From assembly GCA_030446805.1 (NCBI GenBank), contig JAUJMO010000001.1:763241-827240 (forward strand): DNA of 64,000 bases, written 5' to 3'. Position 1 is the first letter of the stretch. Each line of letters starts with the position of its first letter. The notes beneath the pieces were generated by a model that was not told the origin of the DNA, ran no database searches, and was given only the letters and a program-made list of their open reading frames with translations. Shown here piece after piece: positions 63,137 to 64,000 of this stretch. This DNA comes from Caulobacteraceae bacterium (GTDB taxonomy: Bacteria > Pseudomonadota > Alphaproteobacteria > Caulobacterales > Caulobacteraceae). The position numbers and the translations under genes are program-made.

Positions 63137-64000
63137 TCAGTCGGCCGACTCCGTCGCCTCGGCGACCTCAAGCCAGACGCGCCGGACCGCGAACTGCACG
63201 CGCCGGAGCCTGGCGTCCAGAGCTCGCGCGCCACGCACGCCCGCCGTCCGGGCCAGCTTGCGCCGGAACGGATCCGGCTCCCCCAGGGGGTCCGCCCCCT
63301 CCTCCAGCGCCGCTGCAAGAAGTTGCGCCAGGTTCGACTGCAACCGCCAGCCCGCAAGCAGAGGCGTCGCATGCCGAGCTGCGAGCCGGCCGGAGGCGGC
63401 CAGGTCTTCGAGAGCGTCCGCAACCCCTTGCCGCAACGGTCCGCCTCCGGCCGCGTGCGCCAGCTGGAGCAGTTGCGCCGCGAACTCCACGTCCAGGAGA
63501 CCGCCCGGCGCAGCCTTCAGGTCCCACACGCCGTTGGGCGGCTTCTCCCTCTCCAGCAGAGCCCGCATGGCCCGGGCGTCCTGCACCATGCCGCCCCGCT
63601 CAGCTGGACGGCGCAGCAGGGCCTCACGCGCGTGCTCCACCTGTTCGGCGAACCCCGGGGCGCTGGCCCAGAGCACCCGGCTCCGCGTCAACGCCATACG
63701 CTCCCACGTCTCGGCCTCTCGGGCGTAGTAGCTCTGGAACACCGGCAGGCTGACCGCAAGGGGACCGTCCGTTCCGGCGGGCCGCAGCCGCATGTCCACC
63801 GAATAAAGGCCACCGTCCGCCGTCGGCGCCGATAAGGCCGCGATCAATTGCTGCGCGAACCGTCCATAGACCGTCTCCGCCCGCCAACCCTTTTCCGCCG
63901 AGGCGGCCCCCGCCTCCGCCGCGTACACGATCAAGAGATCCAGGTCCGAGCGCGCCGTCATCTCTCGCGAGCCCGCCTTGCCCAGGGCCAGCACCGCGAC
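63137..64000 (-). CDS. glnE: Bifunctional glutamine synthetase adenylyltransferase/deadenylyltransferase (partial, C-terminal)
   Basis: The visible 287 residues are the C-terminal part of GlnE, which adenylylates and deadenylylates glutamine synthetase in response to PII. The nucleotidyltransferase motif ALGKAGSREMTARSDLDLLIVY is at the edge, followed by YSVDMRLRPAGTDGPLAVSLPVFQSYY, WERMALTRSR and VWDLKAAPGGLLDVEFAAQLLQL. The reading frame continues beyond the right end, so the N-terminal half is missing. The gene ends 47 bp before the EF-hand gene. Confidence 0.93.
   Translation of the reverse strand, partial: VAVLALGKAGSREMTARSDLDLLIVYAAEAGAASAEKGWRAETVYGRFAQQLIAALSAPTADGGLYSVDMRLRPAGTDGPLAVSLPVFQSYYAREAETWERMALTRSRVLWASAPGFAEQVEHAREALLRRPAERGGMVQDARAMRALLEREKPPNGVWDLKAAPGGLLDVEFAAQLLQLAHAAGGGPLRQGVADALEDLAASGRLAARHATPLLAGWRLQSNLAQLLAAALEEGADPLGEPDPFRRKLARTAGVRGARALDARLRRVQFAVRRVWLEVAEATESAD

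Overview
The window is about 64 kb of high-GC chromosomal DNA from an alphaproteobacterium, most probably a member of the Caulobacteraceae (Caulobacter, Phenylobacterium or Brevundimonas type). Reasons: the S10/spc/alpha ribosomal gene order with adk between secY and rpsM, a histidine kinase whose catalytic half reads like PleC, a LovK/LovR-type kinase and receiver pair, a CC0125/CC1285-type lipoprotein, an ATP12-type F1 assembly chaperone, and GGAAC-type promoters of the alphaproteobacterial general stress response. No rRNA, tRNA, CRISPR array, prophage or intact transposon was seen.

Layout. 0-14 kb: the edge of a FliN-type flagellar gene, lipB (lipoate transfer), csbD, then pccA and pccB (propionyl-CoA carboxylase) placed 5 kb apart. 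Between and after them lie a PAP2 phosphatase, a PhyH oxygenase, an alpha/beta hydrolase, small envelope proteins, a decayed second copy of the pccB 3' end, a frameshifted membrane gene with its winged-helix regulator, a Nudix hydrolase, a 179-bp element with inverted ends, and a hemerythrin/coiled-coil/phasin-like fusion. 14-25.5 kb: atp12, a DUF1800/DUF1501 pair, a PadR-controlled membrane operon, a GH5-like hydrolase, two pseudouridine synthases around a lipoprotein gene, rarA, a VOC protein and an HtrA-type lipoprotein protease.

25.7-40.1 kb: a nearly unbroken minus-strand run of 27 genes, rpsJ to rplQ (S10, spc and alpha operons with secY, adk and rpoA). 40.4-44.6 kb: five unrelated genes (DUF2807 protein, cupin-like oxygenase, GNAT, small disordered protein, Asp/Glu racemase) that separate this run from the str operon (rpsL, rpsG, fusA, tuf; 44.8-49.1 kb). 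Well-formed sigma70-type promoters can be read upstream of rpsL, rpsJ and rpsM. The rpsJ leader is about 226 nt and holds a terminator-like hairpin with a T-rich tail.

49-64 kb: a zinc-ribbon protein, a TonB-like protein, a divergent murein-recycling pair (mpl/ldcA), a stress-signalling block (lovK-lovR, a tail-anchored protein, a CBS protein), pepN, a PleC-like kinase, and a four-gene set made of an EF-hand protein, an ECF sigma factor, a small membrane protein that may be its anti-sigma factor, and a periplasmic Metal_resist-type protein. The window ends inside glnE.

Most notable points: the LovK-like kinase has proline where the photoreactive LOV cysteine should be, and histidine at the flavin-proximal glutamine; several small stress-type genes share a GGAAC-N18/19-TT promoter pattern; an EF-hand protein is linked to an ECF sigma factor; and the tail of pccB is duplicated on both sides of a lipoprotein gene. 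All assignments come from reading the sequence. No database search was run.
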